NCBI GenBank assembly: GCA_902793295.1
Contig: CADBDA010000011.1
Span: 1-64,000, forward strand
Length of the DNA: 64,000 nt
Origin: an uncultured Bacteroidota bacterium
GTDB lineage: Bacteria; Bacteroidota; Bacteroidia; Bacteroidales; P3
Direction: 5' to 3'
In this document: piece after piece, positions 1-7,422 of the stretch
Position numbering within the stretch: the stretch's first letter is position 1
Layout: each line of letters opens with the position of its first letter
Program-made: the position numbers and the translations under genes
The notes under the pieces: generated by a model
Told to the model about the DNA's origin: nothing
Database searches by the model: none
The model's input: only the letters and a program-made list of their open reading frames with translations

Positions 1-80
1 ACATTATACTTTATCACCTTGACAGTTGTCGATTGAATTGATTATAATGTATTGAGAATGACGAAAGCAGAACAGAAAAC

Positions 81-123
81 GGATTAGAAATCCTTATAGT
101 AAGATGTGTCGGATTGCAAATCC
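81..123. repeat. Pair of short hairpins GGATTnnnAATCC
   Basis: Two 13-bp inverted repeats of the form GGATT-nnn-AATCC lie at 81-93 (spacer AGA) and 111-123 (spacer GCA), 30 bp apart and directly before the Rhs fragment. The symmetry is seen directly; what they do is unknown. Confidence 0.5.
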
Positions 124-131
124 GCCACAAC

Positions 132-422
132 GAAGGTTTCCGCTTCCACCGCGGATTCACCGGCCACGAGCACTACGACGAGTTTGGTGTCATCAACGTG
201 AACGCCCGTCTCTACGACCCTGTATTGGGACGCTTCTTCAGCCCCGCCCCGCAGGTGTAGAGCCCTTTCTCAACACAGGGCTTCAACCGCTATTCCTATT
301 GCGGGAACAATCCGGTGATGTACAGCGATCCCGATGGGGATTATTTTATTATTGACTCATGGATTTTGGGTCTTATTCATGGTTTCTTCAGTACAGGAGG
401 CAATCGTTGGCAGACTGCCTGA
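132..422 (+). pseudogene. Rhs repeat-associated core fragment (degenerate)
   Basis: One frame from 132 reads the conserved C-terminal core of RHS/YD-repeat proteins: a segment ending YDPVLGRFFSP (213-245) and NRYSYCGNNPVMYSDPDGD (285-341). In intact proteins this core closes the Rhs shell and is followed by a variable toxin tip. Here a TAG at 258-260 interrupts the frame in the middle of the core. The frame ends at 422 after about 27 codons of non-core sequence, and no YD repeats precede it within the window. This is best read as a remnant left by rearrangement of an rhs locus. It could also be the 3' end of a longer decayed gene lying left of the window. Core identity is firm; functional status is inferred from the stop. 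Confidence 0.75.
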
Positions 423-534
423 GTTCCAATAAGAAACGCAACTTTTTGAGAGAAAACGCAAGCTGGAAAAGAATTTTTTTCCAGCAAAGGAAGAGAAAAA
501 TATCCTCTCCCTTTACGTAGACGGAAAAAAGTTG

Positions 535-542
535 TATCTTTG
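535..542 (+). promoter_or_regulatory. Bacteroidota -7 promoter box for ptb-like gene
   Basis: TATCTTTG matches the Bacteroidota sigma-ABfr -7 consensus TAnnTTTG. A weak TTTA element sits about 20 bp upstream. The start codon is 47 bp downstream, which is a normal leader length. Confidence 0.7.
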
Positions 543-588
543 TAACTCTTAAAATTCAAGGATTTAATAACAACAAATTGAAAACGAT

Positions 589-1497
589 ATGGTTACAAAA
601 TTGGAACAACTGCTTGATTTGGTAAAAACCAAAGGCAAGAAAAGATTGGTGGCGGCTTACGCCAATGATTCTCACACTATCGGTGCCGTAAGTTTGGCTA
701 TCGACAAGGGTATTGTCGACGGTACGCTGGTGGGTGACATCGAAACCATCAAGAAAGTTTGCGCCGAGGAAGGTATCAACCCCGACAAGTTCAAACTGGT
801 TCAAGAGGCCGACGACAACAAGGCTGGCGCCAAGGCTGTCGAACTGATCAATGCTGGCGAGGCCGACTTCCTGATGAAGGGTCTTCTGAGTACCGACAAA
901 TATATGCGCGCCATCCTCAATAAGGAAAAGGGTCTGATGCCAGGCAAGAAAAACGATATGCTGACCCATATCGCTGTGTTCCAGGTGCCCGCCTACCACA
1001 AACTGCTCGTTTGCTCTGACGTGGCCATTATCCCCGAACCCGATTTCAAACAGAAACAGGCCATGCTGAACTACATCATCAGCACAGCCAAGAGTCTCGA
1101 AATCGCCAAACCGAAAGTCGCCGTCATCGCCGCCACCGAACAGGTAAGCGTCGGCATGCGCGCTTGCGCCGAAGGTGCTTGGCTGGGCATGATGAGCCAG
1201 CGTGGCATGATCAAGGGCGCTATCGTCGACGGTCCGCTGTCGCTCGACTGCGCTGTCGACAAGGAAAGCGCTCAGACCAAGAAGCTGACCAGCGAAGTGG
1301 CTGCCGACGCCGACGGTCTCCTGTTCCCCAACATCGAAACGGGTAACGTCTTCTATAAGGCTTGCACCAAGTTCGCCGGCGCTGAACTGGCTTGCATGGT
1401 GGTCGGCGCCAAGGTGCCCTGCGTGCTCACCAGCCGCGGCGACAGCGTCAACTCCAAGCTCTACAGCATTGCATTGGCTGCTCTGAACACCAAGTAA
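589..1497 (+). CDS. ptb: Phosphate butyryltransferase / phosphate acyltransferase family
   Basis: 302-residue cytosolic enzyme of the phosphate acetyl/butyryltransferase (PTA_PTB) fold, which moves an acyl group between CoA and phosphate; about 300 residues is the usual length of Ptb-type proteins. The N-terminus (MVTKLEQLLDLVK, then KKRLVAAYANDSHTIGAV) and the central AEADFLMKGLLSTDKY-like stretch are typical of Ptb rather than of longer Pta. The butyrate kinase gene (buk) that normally follows ptb is absent; a PAS-domain gene follows instead, after a terminator. Substrate could be butyryl-, acetyl- or branched acyl-CoA; sequence alone does not decide. The start fits the promoter at 535-542. 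Confidence 0.85.
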   Translation: MVTKLEQLLDLVKTKGKKRLVAAYANDSHTIGAVSLAIDKGIVDGTLVGDIETIKKVCAEEGINPDKFKLVQEADDNKAGAKAVELINAGEADFLMKGLLSTDKYMRAILNKEKGLMPGKKNDMLTHIAVFQVPAYHKLLVCSDVAIIPEPDFKQKQAMLNYIISTAKSLEIAKPKVAVIAATEQVSVGMRACAEGAWLGMMSQRGMIKGAIVDGPLSLDCAVDKESAQTKKLTSEVAADADGLLFPNIETGNVFYKACTKFAGAELACMVVGAKVPCVLTSRGDSVNSKLYSIALAALNTK

Positions 1498-1528
1498 ATT
1501 CTTCGCATCAAGCGATTATCATCAAATG

Positions 1529-1570
1529 GAAGGGTGCCGGTTTCGTCGCGAAATCCACCCTTCTTTTTTA
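1529..1570 (+). terminator. Rho-independent terminator after ptb
   Basis: Stem GAAGGGTG (1529-1536) pairs with CACCCTTC (1556-1563) and is followed by a T run to 1569. It lies 32 bp after the ptb stop codon. Confidence 0.8.
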
Positions 1571-1609
1571 CCCCTCCCCCTCAAGAAACCCCCTCCCCGT
1601 ACTCAATAA

Positions 1610-1652
1610 ACTATCCCGACTAGAGAGACTATCCCGACTAGAAAGACTAGAC
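1610..1652. repeat. 18-bp tandem repeat, about 2.4 copies
   Basis: Unit ACTATCCCGACTAGAgAG at 1610-1627 is repeated at 1628-1645 with one change (g to a), followed by a partial third copy (ACTAGAC). It sits between the ptb terminator and the PAS gene. Confidence 0.8.
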
Positions 1653-1683
1653 CCCCAATAATTATTTTAACGAAACGCTCAAT

Positions 1684-2052
1684 ATGGACAAATATTTTGA
1701 AGGATTGAAAAATGTGGCCATCACGGTGTGCGATGTGGATGGCAATATTCTGGACATGAACCAGCATTCGGCCGATGTCAACAGCCATGGTAAGAAAATT
1801 GTGGGCTACAACCTGATGAACTGCCATCCCGAACCGGCCAAGACCAAACTGAAAGGCTTGCTGGAACACCAGCAGCTGAATGCTTACACCATCGAGAAAA
1901 CGCTCGACGACGGCTCAAAGGTGAAAAAACTCATCTATCAGACCCCCTGGTTTGAAGAAAACGGCGCCTTTGGCGGTCTGATCGAATATTCGATCGAGAT
2001 TCCATTTGAAATGCCTCATTACGTGCGGCAGCCTAAAAAGAAGGAAGAATAA
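1684..2052 (+). CDS. Single PAS-domain protein
   Basis: 122-residue soluble protein made of one PAS sensory domain and nothing else. Visible features: the first beta hairpin FEGLKNVAITVCDVDGNILDMN-like start, the GYNLMNCHPEP segment (residues about 41-52) that resembles the LDCHPE stretch of PAS_10/DUF438-type domains, and a charged tail ending KKKEE. There is no signal peptide, kinase, cyclase or DNA-binding domain, so it would have to act by partner binding or ligand sensing. It stands alone between the ptb terminator and a receptor gene. Ligand and partner are unknown. Confidence 0.75.
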   Translation: MDKYFEGLKNVAITVCDVDGNILDMNQHSADVNSHGKKIVGYNLMNCHPEPAKTKLKGLLEHQQLNAYTIEKTLDDGSKVKKLIYQTPWFEENGAFGGLIEYSIEIPFEMPHYVRQPKKKEE

Positions 2053-2091
2053 GAAACGATAATAATTTGTAGATAATTAGCTTTTAGATAT

Positions 2092-4668
2092 ATGATGAAA
2101 CGACTGGCTCTGACAGCTGTGATGGTGATGTGCGCCATCGGCGCCTTCGCCCAGAAGGGTACTATTTCGGGAACGGTAATCGACCAAAAGACATCGGCGG
2201 GTGTGGAATATGCCTCGGTGGTGCTGCTCAATCCTGTGGATTCGAGCCTTGTGCCGGGTGTCGGTGCCATGACTTCTTCCAAGGGGGCCTTCACCTTTTC
2301 GGCTCCCTACGGCAGCTACCTGCTGCGTGTCACCTTCATGGGCTACGCCTCCTATATTTTGCCCCAACGGGTGACACTGTCGCAAAAACAGCCTGTCGCT
2401 CAGGTTGGTAAGGTGGTTATCACACCAGCTTCGGCCGCGCTCGATGCCGTAGTGGTCAGCGCCGAACGGACCATGGTGGAGTACCAGCTGGACAAGCGCG
2501 TGGTCAACGTGGACAAGAATATCGTGGCTAGCGGCGGCACGGCTACCGACGTGCTGCAGAATGTGCCCAGTGTGGCCATCGACAACGACGGCAACGTGAG
2601 CCTGCGCGGCTCCACCAACGTCAAGGTGCTCATCAACGGCCGCCCCTACGAACTGGTGGGCAACGACTTGGAGAGCCTGCTGGAACAGACGCCGGCTTCG
2701 AGCGTGGAGAGCGTGGAGGTCATCACCAACCCGTCGGCCAAATACGACCCGGAGGGCATGTCGGGCATCATCAATATCAAACTGAAAGATAAGGCTTCGG
2801 CGGCTATGGGCCTCAACGGCATGGTGTCGCTCAATGCGGGCATGCCGCTGGCGTTCCTCCGTTCGGACTACCCCGACGATATGGACCGCATCATCCCCAC
2901 GGCCATGGCTACGGTCAACTTGAATTACACCACCGAGAAGTACAACATCTTCTTCAATGCCGATGGCGGCCGTCGCAGCCGTGGCCATATCGGACATAGC
3001 AACATCGAGCGTCTGCGCAACGGCGTCGCCTGGTCGCACGACACCAACGACCAGTACAGTGTGGGCGGCAATACGATGGGTAGCATGAAAATCGGTGGCG
3101 AATACTTCTTCAACGAACATAACAGCCTGCTGGCTTCCTATCAGCTGCGTGGCGGCAACCGCCATCGGTCGAGCGACATGTATTCGACCGACCTGCTCAA
3201 CAACGGACTGCTCAACTATCACCAGACGGGCGTCAGCGACAACCGCAACATTAACCATAGCTTCAATGTGCACTACACGCACAAATTCAACAAGCCGGAC
3301 CAGGAACTGACGGCCGACGCCACCTTCAGCACTCGTCGTGTGCATGGCGAAGGGCTCCAGGAACAGCTCTACAACATGAGCCCCGCCAACGACAGCTCGA
3401 CCATCTGGGGCCATTACTACAAACGCGAGTCGGAATCGCACAACAAGCACAACGCCCTCAATTTGCAGCTGAACTACGCGCATCCTTTCGATAACGGCTG
3501 GAAGTTGGAGACGGGCTACGAGGGCCGCATGGACTGGCCGGACCAGGATGCGGTATACTATCGCAGCGATTTCGATACCGCCCATCAGTTGAACCGCTAC
3601 TACGACGGCTCCTCGTCCACCCATTTCAACTACACCCAGCAGGTGCACGCGGTCTATGCCACCTATGGCGGCAAACTGACCGACCGGCTCTCCCTGCAGG
3701 CGGGTCTGCGCGGCGAATTTGCGCTGACCGACGGCACCGACCTGAACCATCCCGACACAAAGGTGAACAAGGAATACTGGCAGCTGTATCCGACTTTGCA
3801 CATCTCGTATGAAATCAACAAGATGCAGAGCTTCCAGCTGAGCTACAGCCGTCGCGTGCACCGCCCCCACATGTGGGACCTGAACCCCTATATGGATGTC
3901 CGCGAGGGTCAGGAATTGGGCTTCGGCAACCCTAATCTGGATCCGGAATTCACCAACGCCTTCGAATTGTCCTACAACTTGGGATTCAACAAGGTGAACA
4001 TCTTCACTTCGGCTTATTTCCGCCAAACCAACAACATGCTGACCCGTTACGGATTTGTGTGGGATTCGCTAAGCGCGGCCCACTACGCTTCGTGGGAGCC
4101 TTACAACAGCGAGTACGACGGCTACTGGGCGTCGACATCGCAGAATCTGAACCGCGGTCTGAACTATGGTCTGGAATTCATCGTCGACTGGCAGGTGGCC
4201 AAGTGGTGGAAGCTGAACGTCAGCATCAACCTCTACGAGAACCGTATCGAGGGTACGGAACTGCTCGACAACAAAAGCACCGAGGCGTTCCAGGCTAGCG
4301 GTAAATTCAGCTCCTATATGATGCTGCCGCACGATTGGACAGTCCAGTTCTCCGGCCAATACTGGGCGCCGTGGCTCGACTTGCAGACCGAGATGTACGC
4401 CAGCTACTGGTTCGATTTGGCTGTCAAGAAGGATGTGCTCCAGAAACGTGGCACCATCAACCTGCGTGTGGGCGACCTTTTCTGCACCGGCGGCTGGGGC
4501 CACGAGACTTTCACCGAACAGCTCAGCCGTGTGTCGCGTTCCAAACGCCTCTCACCGACGGTCACCATCGGTTTCTCCTATAAAATCAACAATGGCTTGA
4601 GACAACAACAGCGTCCCGATGGCCCGGTCATCGAGGAGGAGGTTGAAAGCGAAGGCGGCAGCTATTGA
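2092..4668 (+). CDS. Outer-membrane beta-barrel receptor (TonB-dependent-like, OMP_b-brl_3 type)
   Basis: 858 residues with a signal peptide (MMKRLALTAVMVMCAIGAFA, cleaved before QKG). A carboxypeptidase-regulatory-like domain follows (about 22-110: GTISGTVIDQKTSAGVEYASV). Next comes a plug domain (about 115-230: TATDVLQNVPSVAIDNDGN, GSTNVKVLINGRPYE, SVEVITNPSAKYDPEGMSG), then a long barrel rich in aromatic residues. The family resembles TonB-dependent receptors but often lacks an obvious TonB box and a SusD partner; none is present here. Substrate is unknown. Two adjacent ATGs (2092, 2095) are possible starts. No consensus promoter was found in the 39-bp gap after the PAS gene. Confidence 0.88.
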   Translation: MMKRLALTAVMVMCAIGAFAQKGTISGTVIDQKTSAGVEYASVVLLNPVDSSLVPGVGAMTSSKGAFTFSAPYGSYLLRVTFMGYASYILPQRVTLSQKQPVAQVGKVVITPASAALDAVVVSAERTMVEYQLDKRVVNVDKNIVASGGTATDVLQNVPSVAIDNDGNVSLRGSTNVKVLINGRPYELVGNDLESLLEQTPASSVESVEVITNPSAKYDPEGMSGIINIKLKDKASAAMGLNGMVSLNAGMPLAFLRSDYPDDMDRIIPTAMATVNLNYTTEKYNIFFNADGGRRSRGHIGHSNIERLRNGVAWSHDTNDQYSVGGNTMGSMKIGGEYFFNEHNSLLASYQLRGGNRHRSSDMYSTDLLNNGLLNYHQTGVSDNRNINHSFNVHYTHKFNKPDQELTADATFSTRRVHGEGLQEQLYNMSPANDSSTIWGHYYKRESESHNKHNALNLQLNYAHPFDNGWKLETGYEGRMDWPDQDAVYYRSDFDTAHQLNRYYDGSSSTHFNYTQQVHAVYATYGGKLTDRLSLQAGLRGEFALTDGTDLNHPDTKVNKEYWQLYPTLHISYEINKMQSFQLSYSRRVHRPHMWDLNPYMDVREGQELGFGNPNLDPEFTNAFELSYNLGFNKVNIFTSAYFRQTNNMLTRYGFVWDSLSAAHYASWEPYNSEYDGYWASTSQNLNRGLNYGLEFIVDWQVAKWWKLNVSINLYENRIEGTELLDNKSTEAFQASGKFSSYMMLPHDWTVQFSGQYWAPWLDLQTEMYASYWFDLAVKKDVLQKRGTINLRVGDLFCTGGWGHETFTEQLSRVSRSKRLSPTVTIGFSYKINNGLRQQQRPDGPVIEEEVESEGGSY

Positions 4669-4672
4669 TCTG

Positions 4673-5080
4673 ATGGCTTCTCGAGGCGACATATTCGATC
4701 CGGTGCGCCGCCGACGGGTGGCGCTCACACCCGAGGAGTGGGTGCGCCAACAGACCATCGCGCTCCTGCACGACCGCATGGGCTATCCCTACGAACTGAT
4801 GCAGGTGGAGGGGGCCATCTCCCTCAACGGCCTCACCAAGCGGTGCGATATCGTGGTCTACGACGCGCAGGTGCGCCCTCGCATGATTGTGGAGTGCAAG
4901 CGTGAGGAGGTGCCGCTGACCCAGCGGGTGGCCGATCAGGCCAGCCGTTACAATCTGGTGCTTGGGGTGCCCTATCTGCTGCTCACCAACGGACAGATGC
5001 AGTGTTGTCTGCATGTCGAGGATGGGGCATTGCGCAGCGTGGCGCTGCCTTCATGGCAGGAACTGAATGCCGGGGGGTGA
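4673..5080 (+). CDS. Stand-alone HsdR N-terminal (type I restriction nuclease-like) domain protein
   Basis: 135 residues from ATG 4673. The whole protein is the HSDR_N_2-type nuclease domain widespread as a small orphan protein in Bacteroidota. Motifs: IFDPVRRRRVALTPEEWVRQ near the start; the nuclease signature CDIVVYD ... MIVECK (Asp then Glu-x-Lys); and QASRY, matching the QxxxY motif of HsdR nucleases. No HsdM, HsdS or helicase gene is nearby, so a classical restriction system is unlikely; a DNA-processing role is possible. ATG 4619 would add 18 residues but overlaps the receptor gene by 50 bp; 4673 leaves a 4-bp gap. It converges on aroK with 10 bp between the stop codons. Confidence 0.75.
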   Translation: MASRGDIFDPVRRRRVALTPEEWVRQQTIALLHDRMGYPYELMQVEGAISLNGLTKRCDIVVYDAQVRPRMIVECKREEVPLTQRVADQASRYNLVLGVPYLLLTNGQMQCCLHVEDGALRSVALPSWQELNAGG

Positions 5081-5090
5081 GGCGTTCGGG

Positions 5091-5618
5091 CTAGTCGGCT
5101 CGAGGGCTGCTGGCAAGATAATTTTGATAGGCTTCCAATAGGGCTTGCGGTTCGGCATCCATGGCGGGAAAACTGATGTGCGCCCGCTGGTAGTAGCCGA
5201 TACGGTCGGAAAGTTGTCGGCTGATGAACTGCCGACGTTGCTCGTCGTCCATCCCTTTCAACGACGGTCGCCCCTTGCGGGCTCGCGCTATGCGCTGCAG
5301 TATCTGCTCCAGGCTCATCTGAAGGTAGATGGCTATGCCGTGGTCGAGGATGAACTGCATGTTGTCGCCATGACAGGCGGCTCCGCCACCGGTGGCAATG
5401 ACCACATCGTCCAGGTCGGCGGTGCTGTGCAGCATCTGTTGCTCGATGATGCGGAAGGCGGGTTCCCCATAGCGGCTGAAGAACATGTTGATGGTGGTGT
5501 GGTATTTGATTTCGATGCCTTTGTCGGTGTCGAAAAAGCGGTAGCCGAGCAGTCGCGCCAGCTCGCGACCCATGGTCGTCTTGCCACTATAGCTGTATCC
5601 TACAAGATAGATGCGCAT
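5091..5618 (-). CDS. aroK: Shikimate kinase
   Basis: 175-residue cytosolic kinase phosphorylating shikimate at O3 with ATP in the chorismate pathway. It shows the P-loop GYSYSGKTT (residues 7-15), the FDTDKGIE segment (shikimate-binding Asp), the FRIIEQQML stretch with the substrate-binding Arg, GGGAACHG (GGG substrate loop), and the lid-region arginines in KGRPSL. Length is normal. It is the last gene of the minus-strand run, 4 bp after the M23 peptidase gene, and shares the window with two other aromatic-pathway genes that are not linked to it (aroQ, DAHP synthase). Confidence 0.93.
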   Translation of the reverse strand: MRIYLVGYSYSGKTTMGRELARLLGYRFFDTDKGIEIKYHTTINMFFSRYGEPAFRIIEQQMLHSTADLDDVVIATGGGAACHGDNMQFILDHGIAIYLQMSLEQILQRIARARKGRPSLKGMDDEQRRQFISRQLSDRIGYYQRAHISFPAMDAEPQALLEAYQNYLASSPRAD

Positions 5619-5622
5619 GGGG

Positions 5623-7368
5623 TCAGGATTTGACTAGGGTCCAGGTCTGTTCGACGCTGTTGCCGACGGCGTCGGTAACGACGAATGTCACTTTGTTGTT
5701 GCCTTTCTTGAGTGTGCTTGCCGACGCGGTGAGGGTGGCGGTTTTGCCGTCGTGCTCGGCAAGCACCCATTCGCCGTTGATGTAGCAGTGGTAGGCCACC
5801 ACTCCGGTGAGGTTGTCGCCTATCTTGACGACAAGGGTCGATGCGCTATGCCGTTTGCCGTTGCCGAAATTGACGGGCGTCACACTGGGGGCCACGGTGT
5901 CCAACCGGACGGCAAAGCTGCCGAACGAACGGGTCGACGCCGTCAGCCGGTCGCCATCGATAGTGGTGGTGCAGGCGCTGGTGCTCTTGCCGTTGATGCA
6001 GACAATGGTGAGCTTGGATCGTAGCGATGCCGGCACTTTCTCGGGAATGGGGATGCCGACATTGAAACTCTGGTGCGGCGGCAGGGGGTGCCGCTTGAGC
6101 GACAGCGTGTAGCGCTGCGACAGTCGGGCGGCATCGGTGCTCTGCGTGAAAAGCACTTCGTCGTTCTCATAGACGGTGTAGGGCTGCATGACGACAGTGA
6201 ATCCGTCTCGACTGAAGGTGTAGGGCTTGAAATAGATGATGGGGTCGCCTTGCGCCTGTATGTTTCTCAGACTGTCTTTGGTCTCGTCGGGCAGTGGCAG
6301 CGAGCGGACATAGAAGGTGCGCTTGGTGATGTTGCCTTTGTAGTCGCTGACTTGGTATTCAAGTCGATGGATGCCGTTGTCGTCAAACTGCAGGTAGCCG
6401 TTGTCGCGGTAGGCTGCGCTCCAGTGGTTGCGGTTGCCTCGCAGGTGGCGGGTGACGATGTAGTAGTTGCGGTTGCGCTGGTACTGCGGATAGTCGATGA
6501 TGGCGTTGATGGCGCGTGTCTCTTCGAACATGAACGACGGCACCTGGTAGCGGTGGAACAGCTCGCCGTCGACATACAGCTCTATCTTCTCCACGCCATT
6601 CTTGCTGGATGAGCCTTGTTCCATGCGGTCGTAGGTGTAGATGCCGGTGTAGAAGCGGCCGGCAATGGCGATAGTGTCTTGCCTGTTGGATGTTTTGCTG
6701 TTCTTCTTTGGCTGGTTGAGGAACCATTCGGCATTCTTGCCGTTGATGGTCGTGCTGCTGTTGGCGGGGTAGATCTTGATGTTGTCGATGGTCGGCGCGA
6801 TGGGGTCGCTGTAGCGGATGCCGAAGTAGAGGGGGTTGATGGCTTGGTCGTTGGAGGCGTAGCGGATGTCGTAGTGCAGGTGGGGCCCGCTGGAACCTCC
6901 GGTGTTGCCGGTGAGGGCCACCAGCTGGCCTTGTTTGACTTTGATGGAGTCTTTGGGCAGGTCGATGTCGAATGCGTAGACATGGTGGTCGTACTGGTAG
7001 TTGTGTACGAATTGTGCTATCTCTCCGCAGAAGGCGCTGAGGTGCATATAGACGGTGCGGTAACCGTTAGGATGGGTGATATACAGTATCTTGCCGCCTC
7101 CCCATGCCGAGATGTTGATACGCGACACGTAGCCGTCGGCAGGGGCGTAGACCTTTTCGCCTTCTTTGCCACCGGTGCGCAGATCGAGCCCGGAGTGGAA
7201 ATGGTTGGGGCGTATCTCAGCAAAGTCGCCGGCCAACGAGACGGGCAGTTGGAGGGGGTGCTTGAAATAGTCGGTGGGGAATGTCTGCTGCTGCGCCTGA
7301 AGGGTCGTGACGGCACATAGCATGAGGATTGTCAGCGTCGCAAGGGGTCGTATGGGGCGTATGGTCAT
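5623..7368 (-). CDS. Secreted M23 family metallopeptidase
   Basis: 581 residues with a signal peptide ending near TLQAQ. The M23/LytM zinc peptidase domain is at the N-terminal end (about 45-190). NHFHSGLDLR carries the first His and Asp ligands and GPHLHYDIR the HxH motif, so the site looks complete. The remaining 390 residues contain beta-rich, Ig-like segments (for example near ...KKGNNKVTFVVTDAVGN...) with no second catalytic motif. Such proteins cut peptidoglycan cross-links or act in cell separation. It lies 54 bp after recN and 4 bp before aroK. An exact role is not deducible. Confidence 0.88.
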   Translation of the reverse strand: MTIRPIRPLATLTILMLCAVTTLQAQQQTFPTDYFKHPLQLPVSLAGDFAEIRPNHFHSGLDLRTGGKEGEKVYAPADGYVSRINISAWGGGKILYITHPNGYRTVYMHLSAFCGEIAQFVHNYQYDHHVYAFDIDLPKDSIKVKQGQLVALTGNTGGSSGPHLHYDIRYASNDQAINPLYFGIRYSDPIAPTIDNIKIYPANSSTTINGKNAEWFLNQPKKNSKTSNRQDTIAIAGRFYTGIYTYDRMEQGSSSKNGVEKIELYVDGELFHRYQVPSFMFEETRAINAIIDYPQYQRNRNYYIVTRHLRGNRNHWSAAYRDNGYLQFDDNGIHRLEYQVSDYKGNITKRTFYVRSLPLPDETKDSLRNIQAQGDPIIYFKPYTFSRDGFTVVMQPYTVYENDEVLFTQSTDAARLSQRYTLSLKRHPLPPHQSFNVGIPIPEKVPASLRSKLTIVCINGKSTSACTTTIDGDRLTASTRSFGSFAVRLDTVAPSVTPVNFGNGKRHSASTLVVKIGDNLTGVVAYHCYINGEWVLAEHDGKTATLTASASTLKKGNNKVTFVVTDAVGNSVEQTWTLVKS

Positions 7369-7422
7369 GGGCGTTTTGTCTTGTTTTGGTTCAGTGGTGT
7401 GGCTTGTTTTGGTGGGCTGGGC

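Noticed and set aside
377..559. 60-codon minus-strand frame after the Rhs fragment
   Set aside because: It overlaps the Rhs remnant and the ptb promoter region, with no recognisable features.
2077..4026. 649-codon open frame on the minus strand
   Set aside because: It lies wholly antisense to the outer-membrane receptor gene, has no signal or domain, and its Val/His/Arg-rich composition is that of a reversed coding frame.
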